NCBI GenBank assembly: GCA_946811185.2 | Contig: OX328101.1 | Coordinates: 31,790,122 to 31,854,121, forward strand | Origin: Hippopus hippopus | Lineage: Eukaryota > Mollusca > Bivalvia > Cardiida > Cardiidae | Direction of reading: 5' to 3' | DNA: 64,000 nt | Shown here: piece by piece, positions 53,001 through 62,024 of the stretch | Numbering within the stretch: the stretch's first letter is position 1 | How the letters are laid out: every line of letters starts with the position of its first letter | Made by a program: the position numbers and the translations under genes | The notes under the pieces: generated by a model | What the model was told of the DNA's origin: nothing | Database searches by the model: none | What the model saw: the letters and a program-made list of their open reading frames with translations, nothing else

Positions 53001-53044
53001 GAAAACGGGCAGTAAGTTGATCTGCAGTATCCACAGAATGCTGT

Positions 53045-53490
53045 TTAACCTTTTACTACGCAATCTCCAGTTTTAACGACTCTGTTTAAGAACCCGTTGG
53101 AAAACATTGTGGGGAAAAGGAGAAAATGCTGGTTACTAGCATTTTCTCTTTTTTCCACAATGTTTCTTACTCTTTTAACTCTTTACCACACGGCAAAAAT
53201 TTACACTTGTCCAAACTGAAAGCAATTGCAGACAACAGTTTAAAAGTTGTTTAAATTATGGAGTTCGACTTTGATACAGTAGAAAACATTGTGGGTAAAG
53301 GAGAAAATGCTGGTTACCAGCATTTTCTCCTTTTCCCACAATAGTCTTTTTTTTAAGGGTCGTTCAAACTCGGGACTGTGTTGTAAAGAGTTAAATGAAC
53401 TATCCATCATTTAATTCACGTTTGAATTACATTTGTCGCGGTAAATATATATAAAATGGACGAGTCTAAAATTTTGTTGTGTATCTTGTA
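53045..53490 (-). mobile_element. Family A element split by a nested family A insertion
   Basis: The outer copy's first part is 53,045-53,178 (TTAACCTTTTACTACGCAAT, hairpin, TTTCTTACTCTTTTAA). Its remainder resumes after the inner copy at 53,391 (TTAAATGAACTATCCATCAT, ACATTTGTCG, ACGAGTCTAAAATTTTGTTG). In other copies these parts are contiguous (CTTTCAAAGACAAATTCCATCATTT-type sequence). Confidence 0.85.
53175..53394 (+). mobile_element. Family A element nested in another A copy
   Basis: TTAACTCTTTACCACACGGC start, perfect hairpin at about 53,283-53,342, TTGTAAAGAGTTAA end. TTAA at both ends (53,175-53,178 and 53,391-53,394) is the target duplication inside the host copy. Confidence 0.92.
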
Positions 53491-53628
53491 TAATATCTGT
53501 CTGAACAATTTTAAGGCGGAACGGCTGTCTATAAGTTATGTGATATTTGTATGAATCATAGATCAGCATGGGTTTGATGCAACCTACACGATAATGTATC
53601 ACATGTGTACAGTCAGATCACCCCCTAC

Positions 53629-53850
53629 CATTTTTGGCACCTCCTACACACTTATAAAATAAACAAATAGACAGATGATGAATAAAACAGGGGTTAACTC
53701 TTTACCCAACAACAAAATTGTACGCATGTCTAATTTGAAAGCGTTTACAGACGACATATTAAATATAGTGAATATGATATCATTATTTTTGGCACCTCCC
53801 ACTCACTTATGAAATAAACAAGTAAACAGATAATGAATAAAACAGGGATC
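53629..53850 (+). repeat. 156-bp-offset direct duplication
   Basis: TTTTTGGCACCTCCTACACA, GATGATGAATAAAACAGGGG (53,629-53,693) recurs as TTTTTGGCACCTCCCACTCA, GATAATGAATAAAACAGGGA (53,785-53,848). Each copy is followed directly by the left end of a family A element. Confidence 0.85.
53694..53784 (+). mobile_element. Family A element, left part only
   Basis: TTAACTCTTTACCCAACAAC, TTTGAAAGCGTTTACAGACG, then ends at the duplication boundary ATATCATTATTTTTGG. Confidence 0.7.
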
Positions 53851-54076
53851 AAGTCTATACAAGACGATAAAATTTTAGACTTGTCTTATATGAAAGCATT
53901 TGCAGACGACAGTTTCAATGTGGCTCAGATGGTGCAATTTTTCTTTGATAGGGTAGAAACAATGTGGGAAAAGGAGAAAATGCTGGTAACCAGCATTTTC
54001 TCCTTTTCCCACAATGTTTTCCAAAGGCTCCTTTCCTAGGGTCGTTAAAAGTCGGCATTGTGCTGTAAAGGATTAA
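53848..54076 (+). mobile_element. Family A element (~229 bp)
   Basis: ATCAAGTCTATACAAGACGA start, ATGAAAGCATTTGCAGACGA, perfect hairpin at 53,960-54,020, GTGCTGTAAAGGATTAA end with TTAA shared with the next copy. Confidence 0.85.
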
Positions 54077-54307
54077 GTCTCTATCAGACGACAAAATTCT
54101 AGACTTGTCTAATTTAAAAACATTTGTGACGACACATTCAACGTACTGTAAATGATATTATTTATTTTTTCCCGAGAGTGCAGAAAACATTGTGTGAAAA
54201 GGAGAAAATGCTGGTAATCAGCATTTTCTCCTTTTCACACAATGTTTTCAAGAGCATTTTTTTTCCCCTGATGGGCGGTAAAATTCGTTATTTATTGGGA
54301 AAGGGAT
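54073..54307 (+). mobile_element. Family A element with matched hairpin changes
   Basis: Starts at the shared TTAA. Hairpin 54,183-54,249 reads TTGTGTGAAAAGGAG facing CTCCTTTTCACACAA, where the usual GGG/CCC is GTG/CAC in both arms. End TTATTGGGAAAGGGATT. Confidence 0.83.
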
Positions 54308-54404
54308 TGGATTATAAAACTTCGTGTATAAAGAAAACTAGGTCCTTTGGCAAGCCGCGAAAATTGTAACCGAAATGAACCTATGATAATCATATCTATC
54401 TTTT

Positions 54405-54480
54405 TAAGCACAGTGTAGTATAGGATTAGACTGCATTGAACTTGTAGTCTGATCTTTGATCACTGTCCAACATAGACACA
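54405..54480. mobile_element. Family B hairpin core, partial
   Basis: CACAGTGTAGTATAGGATTA, GACTGCATTGAACTTGTAGTC, TGATCTTTGATCACTGTCC. Confidence 0.55.
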
Positions 54481-54489
54481 GCCCGACAT

Positions 54490-54702
54490 TTAACTCTTTA
54501 CTAGACGACAAAATTTTAGACTTACTCAAATTAAAAACATTTGCAGACAACAAAATTAGTACGGCTAGGTGATGGAAATTGTCTGTGAAGAGGCATAAAA
54601 CCTTATGGGAAAAGGACAGAATGCACTCACCAGCATTTTTGCCCTGTTCCACAATGTTTTCAAAACCTTCCTTATTTAAGGTCTAATAAACTCGGGATTT
54701 TG
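54490..54702 (+). mobile_element. Family A element, diverged
   Basis: TTAACTCTTTACTAGACGAC start, hairpin GGGAAAAGGACAGAATGC with a decayed partner, AACTCGGGATTTTGATACA end. Confidence 0.78.
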
Positions 54703-54967
54703 ATACATTTTGAAATTTTCCATATTTCAGTTATATCCACACCATTGGGAATAATTTATCAAAACCTTCAATTTTCTCGACTGTAAAAGTCATCGGGTGC
54801 AATTATAAATTCATCCGACTGAACATTGTGCATAAATTTGAACCCAGTGTTGTTAGATCAGACGTTTATTTTAATGTTTTGAAAAGTATAGGATACATAT
54901 TTACTAACAGTGCTGTCATTTTGTATTTGCAAGGTTGAGTACCTTATGTGATAAACCTGCAACATAA

Positions 54968-55248
54968 TGAGAGAGTGGCCCTCTGGCAAAAAGGTGATTA
55001 AATGCGTCTCCGTCATGCATTACACCAAGCAAGTCGTCATAAAAGTATTGATCCATAAAATTCAATTTGTCTAACAATAGACTTAATCACGAGGTAGAGT
55101 GGTCCTTGAGCATGCAGAACATTGACAATTGACAGGGGTTTCGAACTAGATTAGCCTGTGCAAACTGCGCAAGCTGACCTGGGTCGATACCTTTTACAGA
55201 TGCATTTTACAGATGCATTAAACCCTCTTTTCACAGAGCATGACTCGT
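54968..55248 (-). mobile_element. Family F element
   Basis: GCCCTCTGGCAAAAAGGTG, ATGCGTCTCCGTCATGCATT, ACGAGGTAGAGTGGTCCTTG, GCGCAAGCTGACCTGGGTCG, a duplicated TTTTACAGATGCAT, AACCCTCTTTTCACAGAGCA. Confidence 0.83.
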
Positions 55249-55284
55249 CTACTTTTGACTTCAAGTTGGTGAATCTATGCCATA

Positions 55285-55545
55285 TCTAAACACACCAGTA
55301 AAAAGTATCGACTCAGGTCAGCCTGCGCAGTCCCCGCAGGCTGACCTGTATCGAACTTTTTGCTTTTACCAAACATTCTGCTCTTCCAAAGACTATTCTA
55401 CCTCATATTTCAGTCGCTAGTCAGACAAAATAGATTTTATGGCTTCATAATTATGTGATGACTTGCTGGGTATGAATCACTAAGGAGATGCATAACCCCC
55501 CCTCCCACTCCCCACCTTTATTCCAGAGCATGGCCAAAATGGTTA
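55285..55545 (+). mobile_element. Family F element, left end decayed
   Basis: AAAAGTATCGACTCAGGTCA, GCCTGCGCAGTCCCCGCAGG, CTGACCTGTATCGAACTTTT, GGAGATGCATAACCCCCC, TTCCAGAGCATGG. It faces the preceding copy, so the two form an inverted pair. Confidence 0.8.
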
Positions 55546-55559
55546 ATTGATTGAATTTG

Positions 55560-55860
55560 CGTTTATTTATCGCTTCTACCGGTAGCCCATATGGGCGACG
55601 CCCCCTGAAGACTGTCACTTTTGTTACGGGGGATAGTGCAAGATACAGGACGAAACCCATTTTAGGTTACACCTGGTTCTTTTACGTGCTCGGTGCATAG
55701 CATCATTACACAGAACCTCGGTTTAACGTCTCATGTGACAGACTATCAGTACTTTTAGATGACCAGCCATCGGGCTCGAACCAACACCCTCAAGTGACCC
55801 AAGACTTTATTTTTACAAGTCCTACGCTCTACCACCTGAGCTATGCGGGCTGGTCGGCCC
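55560..55860 (-). repeat. tRNA-derived SINE with intact A and B boxes
   Basis: On the minus strand the head reads GACCAGCC, CGCATAGCTCAGGTGGTAGA: A box TAGCTCAGGTGG (55,843-55,832). B box GGTTCGAGCCC (55,782-55,772) follows after a ~50-bp arm region. GGCTGGTC then pairs with the initial GACCAGCC, so an acceptor-like stem can be drawn. A tRNA-unrelated body follows (GACGTTAAACCGAGGTTCTG, AAAGAACCAGGTGTAACC, GGGCGTCGCCCATATGGGC), ending near 55,560 in TTATTTATCG-type sequence. It is a SINE and not a tRNA gene, because of the long body and extended middle arm. Confidence 0.78.
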
Positions 55861-57340
55861 AAATGATATAGCCTATCTAGTGTGTATCTATACAATCACC
55901 CAAAAATTTTGTCTGGAGACTATTTAATCAGCGTCGATTACAGGGAGGTAATTATGCTAGCCATTATGTATCCCCTGTAAGAAATCGACATTTTATTGAT
56001 GTAAGAAGTTGTCCTTTGGACGACATGAAGCCATCTCGAAGGAAATATATATTTTCTAAGTGTTTCTTATTAACATTACTGAAACCCAAATTATTACGAC
56101 CAGCACCTGGTAACAACGAAAAACAAAAGACAATCCAGAAAAATACAGCGAATGTAAATCCTCGGGGCACTAAGTACAGAGAAATAGTCAGAGGCATCTG
56201 ACATTTCTAGCGAAATGCTGCAGCCTCAGCTTATATATTTACACAAGCACATCAACATTTTGCCAAGCCGTTCGTATTTACATCTATTAAAGGGAGGTAA
56301 TTATACAGGCTATAGTAAAGGTTATACCGAGTCTTATCATTGATTCAGCGCTAATGCATCTTTTACCATAATATGTATGTTATCTGACCGATCAATATTT
56401 TGAAATTATATATTTTTTGAAATAGCTACGGTCTCGTGTTCAGCAGTATTTGTCTGTATCTTAAAAGCCGGAACTACCCGTATTATCTAGATCATGTTTG
56501 AGCAGGCCGACAAAAAAATCATTACGTGAATTATTACGTGAATCCGCGACGAATTTATTAACTAAATGAGTCACACTTGAATTACCGAAGTGATTAGAAA
56601 GCTTGTTCTAAAATTCAAGGCTAGAAACGAGATGTTTAAAATGTTTCTGTGCTTGGCCTGATACTGCTTAAGAAATAAGGAAAGTAAAGTCCTGAAATCA
56701 GGAAATGAATTTACAGATAAATGTTATCGAAACATTTTATTCATCATACATGTATGCATGTTTAAACGCTTGCAGTGGACGTAATTTGAAAACTCAGTAA
56801 AGTAAAACAGTATACGGGTCTACGCGGCCACTGCAACAAAATTTTAACAGCAATGTGTGGACTTCGCATGGTTTTATGTGACTAAGCAAAAAGAAAATCT
56901 TTTTTCATGGGCAATGATATTCTGTCGGATATAATTTCCTTCTCTGTAAATAAATTGTAAGGAAATAAAAGCACAAAGTTTGTCAGAGCGGATAATTTGT
57001 CATTAAACCTTTCACTTTTTTGTGTAATATAAACTGCATCGTAAACAATTTCACGAGTGGGTTGTTGCAAATATACACCCAACTACAGCCGAAACATTAA
57101 ATAGAAAAAAGAACAATGTCAAGGTTTACTAGTAAAATGAAAATTGTATAGAGAGACTGCCTATAATGTGTGTGTTTTCTTTTGATCTATGCCCTCAAGA
57201 AGTAACGGTTCCAAAAAAAAAGCTAAAATCAAAAAGCTGCTTTGCAGATGCTGATTTTGAAAGCAAGTTGGGGTTATAAAGTTGAGAAAAGGAAAGAAGA
57301 AAGGGAGGCTGAGTGTGAGTTTCTCGATACATCAAGGATA
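55861..57340. other. No gene seen
   Basis: AT-rich. AGGGAGGTAATTAT recurs at 55,940 and 56,293. The frames at 55,964-56,201 and 56,882-57,082 have no recognisable domain. No family A or B copy lies in this 1.5 kb, the longest clear gap in the right half. Confidence 0.45.
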
Positions 57341-57344
57341 AAGA

Positions 57345-57568
57345 CCATTGACCCTTTACCGAAATTTCAGACTTTCAAAATCTAATTACATGTATCTGCA
57401 CAGGACAAATAAATTGTGGCTCGATGTAATTTTGTCTCCGGAAAAAGAAAACATAGTCGAAAAAGAGGAAATGCTGGTTACCAGTATTTTCTCCTTTTCC
57501 CAAGTTTTCGAAAGCCTTTCCCCTCTTTAGGGTCGGCAAAAAGCGGAATTATTTGGTCAAGGGTTAAA
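57345..57568 (+). mobile_element. Family A element, diverged
   Basis: GACCCTTTACCGAAATTTCA, hairpin GAAAAAGAGGAAATGCTGG / CCAGTATTTTCTCCTTTTCCC, GAATTATTTGGTCAAGGGTTAA. Confidence 0.78.
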
Positions 57569-58590
57569 CCTGAATATATACCGGATATCATATATATGTA
57601 AGTGCGCAACACATGTGAACAGTATAAAGACACTGAACTTGTGAGATAGAATAAGATACAATCTTTAGATATTTATTGTTCACTCGGAAAGTTTTTTCTA
57701 TCTATACTTAGGGAGAATAACGATTTATATTTGCTGATCAGTATATTTTGGATATATCATTTTGTTTACCAATAAGTTTCACCATGGCGCGCTTATCAGA
57801 TGCTGCAGTAAGTTGCTACAGTTTTTTTTTTTAAGTTTTAGCTGAAAAAAAAGTATATTTGTTCTGATCTGGTATGTCTGTCTGTCCTTTCAATCTATGC
57901 TTTATATTTTTTCTTTTCTTGTCGACGTCTATGTGTGTGTGTCTCTCTCTCTTTCTCTCTCTGAGATGTATGCTTCTTTTACTACAAAGCTGCCAAAGGC
58001 ATGTATATAGGGGCAGTTACCTTTTCTATTTACCGCGTACAAACTCGTGTGCTTTTGTTTACATTATTTGTGTTCCAATCTTCCGCGTTCTTTTTGGATT
58101 TACCACATGTTTTTTGCCCGTTACATCATAAAGACGATCATATACGAAGTAAGACTCATCTAGCAATAACCACTAGAGCACTTATTCTAGCAATAGTTTT
58201 TTTCTTATAGTTGGTGGGGTGAGGGGTAATGAAGATAAATGATGTAACTGTACACAATGTGCAGTGTGATCTTGGATATACACGCTCTAGTTTTGAGTGA
58301 AAAGACCGATAATCTGAATTGGCTATATACGTAGGTCTAGTATCTTTGGGTTTTTTTAACGATGGATTTAGAAATCGCGGTATTAATTGCTTTTTTACTT
58401 GTGAATATGATTGAGTTTTTCATATTTCATTCATCTAATGACACATTTTACCCATGCCTTCTTTTAATGCGTTAATCAATACGTATCTACCTATTTACGT
58501 ATTCATGTATTCATACGCCTCCACGTGTAGCTCTCGTTTTTCAAACCAGCAAAGTACTTATCCTTCCATATGCGACTGTAAATGTATTTG
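57569..58590. other. No gene seen; (CT)n tract and B remnant
   Basis: (CT)n microsatellite at 57,940-57,962. A decayed B core lies at 58,235-58,290 (GTACACAATGTGCAGTGTGA). Frames here lack domains. Confidence 0.45.
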
Positions 58591-58645
58591 AAGGAAAGTA
58601 AAGACCAAAATCAGATTGAGTCTGATCTCTGTCTACACTCCGCAT
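58590..58645. mobile_element. Family B hairpin core, shortened
   Basis: AAGACCAAAATCAGATTGAG, TCTGATCTCTGTCTACACTC. Confidence 0.5.
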
Positions 58646-58813
58646 GTCTTTTGATAATTTGCTGATATGATCCCCTCGAGATGCCACTAAACCTTACTAA
58701 GTCTTCCTCTTGTGGGATACTTGAGACTTTTTGCGTCTTCCAGCAGACCAGCTTTGTTAAAGAACAAAAAGCGGAAATTACACATGGAGAGTAATTTGTC
58801 ATTATACCAACAT

Positions 58814-59042
58814 CTAACCCTTTCCCACACAATCCCTACTTTTGACGACCCTGAGAAATAAGCCTTTAGAAAACATTGTGGGAAAAGGAGAAAATGTTGG
58901 TGACCAGCATTTTCTCCTTTTCCCACAATGTTTTCTACTTTTCACAAAGCAAATTTCAAATTTTCATTCACTTTTATTATCTCGTCTGCAAATGCTTCCG
59001 ATTTGGACAAGCCTAAAATATTGTCGTTTGGTAATGAGTTAA
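58814..59042 (-). mobile_element. Family A element, young subfamily (229 bp)
   Basis: AACCCTTTCCCACACAATCC, perfect-arm hairpin with one loop-side change (AAAATGTTGGTGACCAGC), TTGTCGTTTGGTAATGAGTTAA. In inverse orientation it is a close relative of 62,090-62,318, sharing the TAATGAGTTAA end and TTGTGAA-type internal variants. Confidence 0.9.
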
Positions 59043-59085
59043 CCCTTTCCCACACAATCCCCGACTTTTAACGACCCCTTCCCCC
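59039..59085 (-). mobile_element. Family A element, end fragment
   Basis: TTAACCCTTTCCCACACAAT, CCCCGACTTTTAACGACCCC, sharing TTAA 59,039-59,042 with the previous copy and then lost in a C-run. Confidence 0.8.
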
Positions 59086-59162
59086 CAAAAAGTGCTGGTC
59101 ATCAAATCTCATAATCTTATTTTAATGTAGGTTTATGTAAGTAACTATGCGATTTATGGAAC

Positions 59163-59415
59163 TTGAGGGTTCGATCCCTGGCTCAACCAATTTCTTTCCG
59201 AGGATTGATGATAGTCATTGTGACAAGATTCATTCCTCTCCCACCGCTGACCATTGCTTCGACGATGGATAAGTGGGAAAGCAGCCAGTGGCTTGGAAAG
59301 AATATTGTGCGGAGTCCTGGTAAAAGAGACCCCAGGAAAGCATGGATAGGTGCACTGGCCGCCGCGATATAACTGAAATAATGTTGAAAACGCCGTTAAA
59401 TACCATACAATCAAG
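59163..59415 (+). repeat. Family D tRNA-derived SINE
   Basis: Starts with a perfect B box GGTTCGATCCC (59,168-59,178) in GAGGGTTCGATCCCTGGCTC. Then GAGGATTGATGATAGTCATT, CACCGCTGACCATTGCTTCG, GGGAAAGCAGCCAGTGGCTT, GGTGCACTGGCCGCCGCGAT, and 3' end ACGCCGTTAAATACCATACA. The A box is truncated away. This is the best copy of the body. Confidence 0.75.
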
Positions 59416-59534
59416 CGATTTGAAAAAGAAAAACATATTTGTCTTATCTTATAAGTATGTGAGGGAAAAATAGGTTGCCTGCAGGTGGTACCGTGACTAA
59501 ACGTATGTAGGAGGAATTACATTTCTTTATGAAA

Positions 59535-59733
59535 TCAAACCTTTACCTGCTAAATAACTAAAATGAAACTTTCAAGTCCGTATTAAAAATCAAAGTATTG
59601 CTATTTTAAAGTTATTTTTGGGGGAATTATCTCCTTATCGGACAGTGCCAGATCCAAGATCAGGCCACACGTTCTGTGCAGTCTGATCTTGATCTACACT
59701 TTCTTGAGTCGTGCTAAGCAGCCTAAGAGTTAA
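59535..59733 (-). mobile_element. Family B element
   Basis: AACCTTTACCTGCTAAATAA, TCCTTATCGGACAGTGCCAG, hairpin CAAGATCAGGCCACACGTTC / GTGCAGTCTGATCTTG, AAGCAGCCTAAGAGTTAA. Confidence 0.8.
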
Positions 59734-59869
59734 AAATATCTTCTAAAAGTGTCTAAGTTTTCATAGTAGTTCTTTTTCCAGAATATCTGTCCAGAACTGT
59801 CTGTTCATCTTGTAGTGGAACCATATTTATAGCCAATGAGAAAGTGTAATTTATATACTTGGTAGTGAA

Positions 59870-60082
59870 AGAGTTAAACTCGAAGCTTTTCTATGCCCTT
59901 TTAAGGCCAATGTACAGCAAGATCAGACTAAACAGAGCGTTCATACTGATACATGTATATGATCAACCTCCTGACTGCTCGTTACGGTAAGAATTTTATT
60001 TTGCAAAAAGAACTTTGACATCGCAATATTTTGGTTCTTACCACTGGCTGGGAAAAGGTCATTTAATCTGTTGATAAGTTAA
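59870..60082 (+). mobile_element. Family B element, highly diverged
   Basis: GAGTTAAACTCGAAGCTTTT, CAGCAAGATCAGACTAAACA, GTTCTTACCACTGGCTGGGA and TTGATAAGTTAA (TTAA 60,079-60,082, shared with the next family A copy). Confidence 0.55.
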
Positions 60083-60311
60083 ACCCTTTAACACACTATT
60101 ACAGGTTTTAACGACCCTGTAGAAAGAAGGCTTTTGAAAACATTGTGGGAAAAGGAGAAAATGCTGGTTACGAGCATTTTCTCCTTTTCCCACAATGTTT
60201 TCTGTCTTATCAAAGACAGATTTCATCAAAGTTTAACCTCATTTTAATTGTCTTCTGCTCATGCTTTCAAATTGATCGAGGCCAAAATTTTGTCGTTTGA
60301 TATACGGTTAA
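60079..60311 (-). mobile_element. Family A element
   Basis: TTAAACCCTTTAACACACTA start, hairpin at 60,138-60,200 with one change (GGTTACGAGC), TTGATATACGGTTAA end. Both TTAA boundaries are shared with neighbouring elements. Confidence 0.85.
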
Positions 60312-60890
60312 CCCTTTTCCAAACAACAAATCGTTGAACTCCTTCAAACTGAAACTACGACTAACTCGTAACTGCAGACGAATTTATCGAAATTGCGACA
60401 AAAAAAAGCTGTAGTAGTTCTCTGAAACGCAGAAAAAACAATGTGGGAAAGGCCTTCTACCTAAGGGTCTTTAAAACTTGGGCTTGTAGGGTATTGCCAC
60501 AAAAGAGCTGTAGTTCTCTGAAACGCAGAAAAAACAATGTGGGAAAGGCCTTCTACCTAAGGGTCTTTAAAACTTGGGCTTGTAGGGTATTGCCACAAAA
60601 GAGCTGTAGTTCTCTGAAACGCAGAAAAAACAATGTGGGAAAAGCCTTCTACCCAAGGGTCTTTAAAACTTGGGCTTGTAGGGTATTGCCACAAAAGAGC
60701 TGTAGTTCTCTGAAACGCAGAAAAAACAATGTGGGAAAAGCCTTCTACCCAAGGGTCTTTAAAACTTGGGCTTGTAGGGTATTGCCACAAAAGAGCTGTA
60801 GTTCTCTGAAAGGCAGAAAAAACAATGTTGGAAAAGCCTTCTACCCAAGGGTCTTTAAAACTTGGGCTTATAGGATATAGTGTCAAGGGT
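60308..60890 (+). mobile_element. Family A element expanded by an internal minisatellite
   Basis: TTAACCCTTTTCCAAACAAC left end, then GTAACTGCAGACGAATTTA, then a 96-bp tandem array whose unit contains the family's right flank. The last unit runs into CTTATAGGATATAGTGTCAAGG, a decayed right end. Confidence 0.75.
60440..60880 (+). repeat. 96-bp minisatellite (~4.5 units) open on both strands
   Basis: Unit GTGGGAAAGGCCTTCTACCT, AAGGGTCTTTAAAACTTGGG, CTTGTAGGGTATTGCCACAA, AAGAGCTGTAGTTCTCTGAA, ACGCAGAAAAAACAAT. 96 bp is 32 codons, so the plus frame repeats VGKAFYLRVFKTWACRVLPQ plus KSCSSLKRRKNN and the minus strand is also open. Units 1-2 carry GGCCTTCTACCTAAGGG and later ones GCCTTCTACCCAAGGG, showing stepwise duplication. 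Confidence 0.93.
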
Positions 60891-60939
60891 AAACTGGCAT
60901 CTGGCGTTCTACGATTTCCGATATCCTTTTCAAACACAG

Positions 60940-61005
60940 TAAGCAAGATCACTCCATATGTCTCTGCAGTCTGATCTTAGTCTACACTATTAGCTGGGCT
61001 AGTAA
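60940..61005. mobile_element. Family B hairpin core, partial
   Basis: AGTAAGCAAGATCACTCCAT, TCTGCAGTCTGATCTTAGTC, TACACTATTAGC. Confidence 0.5.
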
Positions 61006-61059
61006 TTGTTTAAGCCTATCATACCTTTACAAGATAATTGATCTGGAAGGGCCATAATC

Positions 61060-61222
61060 GCCAACCATTCTGAGATGCATTCTTCGTCTTATTCTAGATT
61101 TAGAAAGTAACGCCGCTTCTGATTGGCTAAACCATTTTAGTTTTGTCAGTCAGAAATAGCGTTAATCTTATATTTAGAAAATTCTAGACAATTTGAGTTC
61201 AAATGTTATGAAGAATGGTCCA
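61060..61222. repeat. Family P palindromic element, diverged
   Basis: GCCAACCATTCTGAGATGCA, TTTAGAAAGTAACGCCGCTT, CTGATTGGCTAAACCATTTT with partner TTGTCAGTCAGAAATAGCG, and ATGAAGAATGGTCCATGGAT. Confidence 0.7.
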
Positions 61223-61285
61223 TGGATACAAGGCAGAAGGCAAAAGACGGTTAAGTTCAATACTTTAATTCAGGACGACAACGGT

Positions 61286-61482
61286 TGGTCCTTTCCCGCA
61301 CAATCCCGATTTTTAACGACTCTGAAGAAACAGACTTTGGAAATATTGTGGGAAAAGGAGAAAATGCTGATTACCACCATATCAAAGATAGAAAAAATCA
61401 TTAAAGCAACGTTAACTTTGTTGTTTGCAAATGCTTGCAATTTGGGCTATTCCAAAATTTTGTCGTTTGTTGAAAAGTTAAA
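61286..61482 (-). mobile_element. Family A element lacking one hairpin arm
   Basis: CCTTTCCCGCACAATCCCGA, GGGAAAAGGAGAAAATGCTG, then directly ATTACCACCATATCAAAGAT. The second arm is deleted. Ends TTGTCGTTTGTTGAAAAGTTAA. Confidence 0.8.
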
Positions 61483-62020
61483 GGTAAAGGAAATTTTTGT
61501 GTAAGGCGTGTAGACAGGAGTTGTGAACGAGTGAAAACAGATTTGCCTAGGGATGTTGAGGTAATTGAAATAAAAATGCACAGTTACTCAGACGAGTGTT
61601 TAATTTATTGTTTAATTTACATACGCGATGACTGATAGCGTTTTTCACCAGGGCTTCAGATAAGGGATGTTATTTGGTTTGAAAAGCAATGACATTTATG
61701 TAGGACTTTATGTTCTTCACAATAGGCTGTGCAAGTGGGGGGGGAGGGGGCGCAGTTACATGGCGTATGCACACTTAAGTTCACTATTCTTGCAAAATGA
61801 AGGATTTATTTAATGTCGAAGGGTCTATCTATTTGATTAATAATTACAATGCCTGGTTGTGGTGGGATACCTCCCTTTCGAAAAAGCGGGGGGGGGGGGT
61901 CGACTCCTATTCCCTCCCTTCTCCCAAGCCTATGTAAGCCCCTTGTATTTTCTCATATGAATTGATTCAAACTGAGATATTTTACATGAGTGTCACTGAT
62001 AAGGGAATATAAGAGTTTTA
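61483..62020. other. No gene seen; two poly-G tracts
   Basis: G-runs at 61,736-61,750 and 61,889-61,900. No repeat family or coding signal recognised. Confidence 0.45.
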
Positions 62021-62024
62021 ATTT

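Noticed and set aside
55765..55858. Functional tRNA gene
   Set aside because: A and B boxes and an acceptor-like stem are present, but the region between the arms is too long and a non-tRNA body follows directly. Called a SINE instead.
60443..60952. 145- and 131-codon frames on opposite strands as genes
   Set aside because: They are translations of the same 96-bp tandem repeat derived from a family A element.
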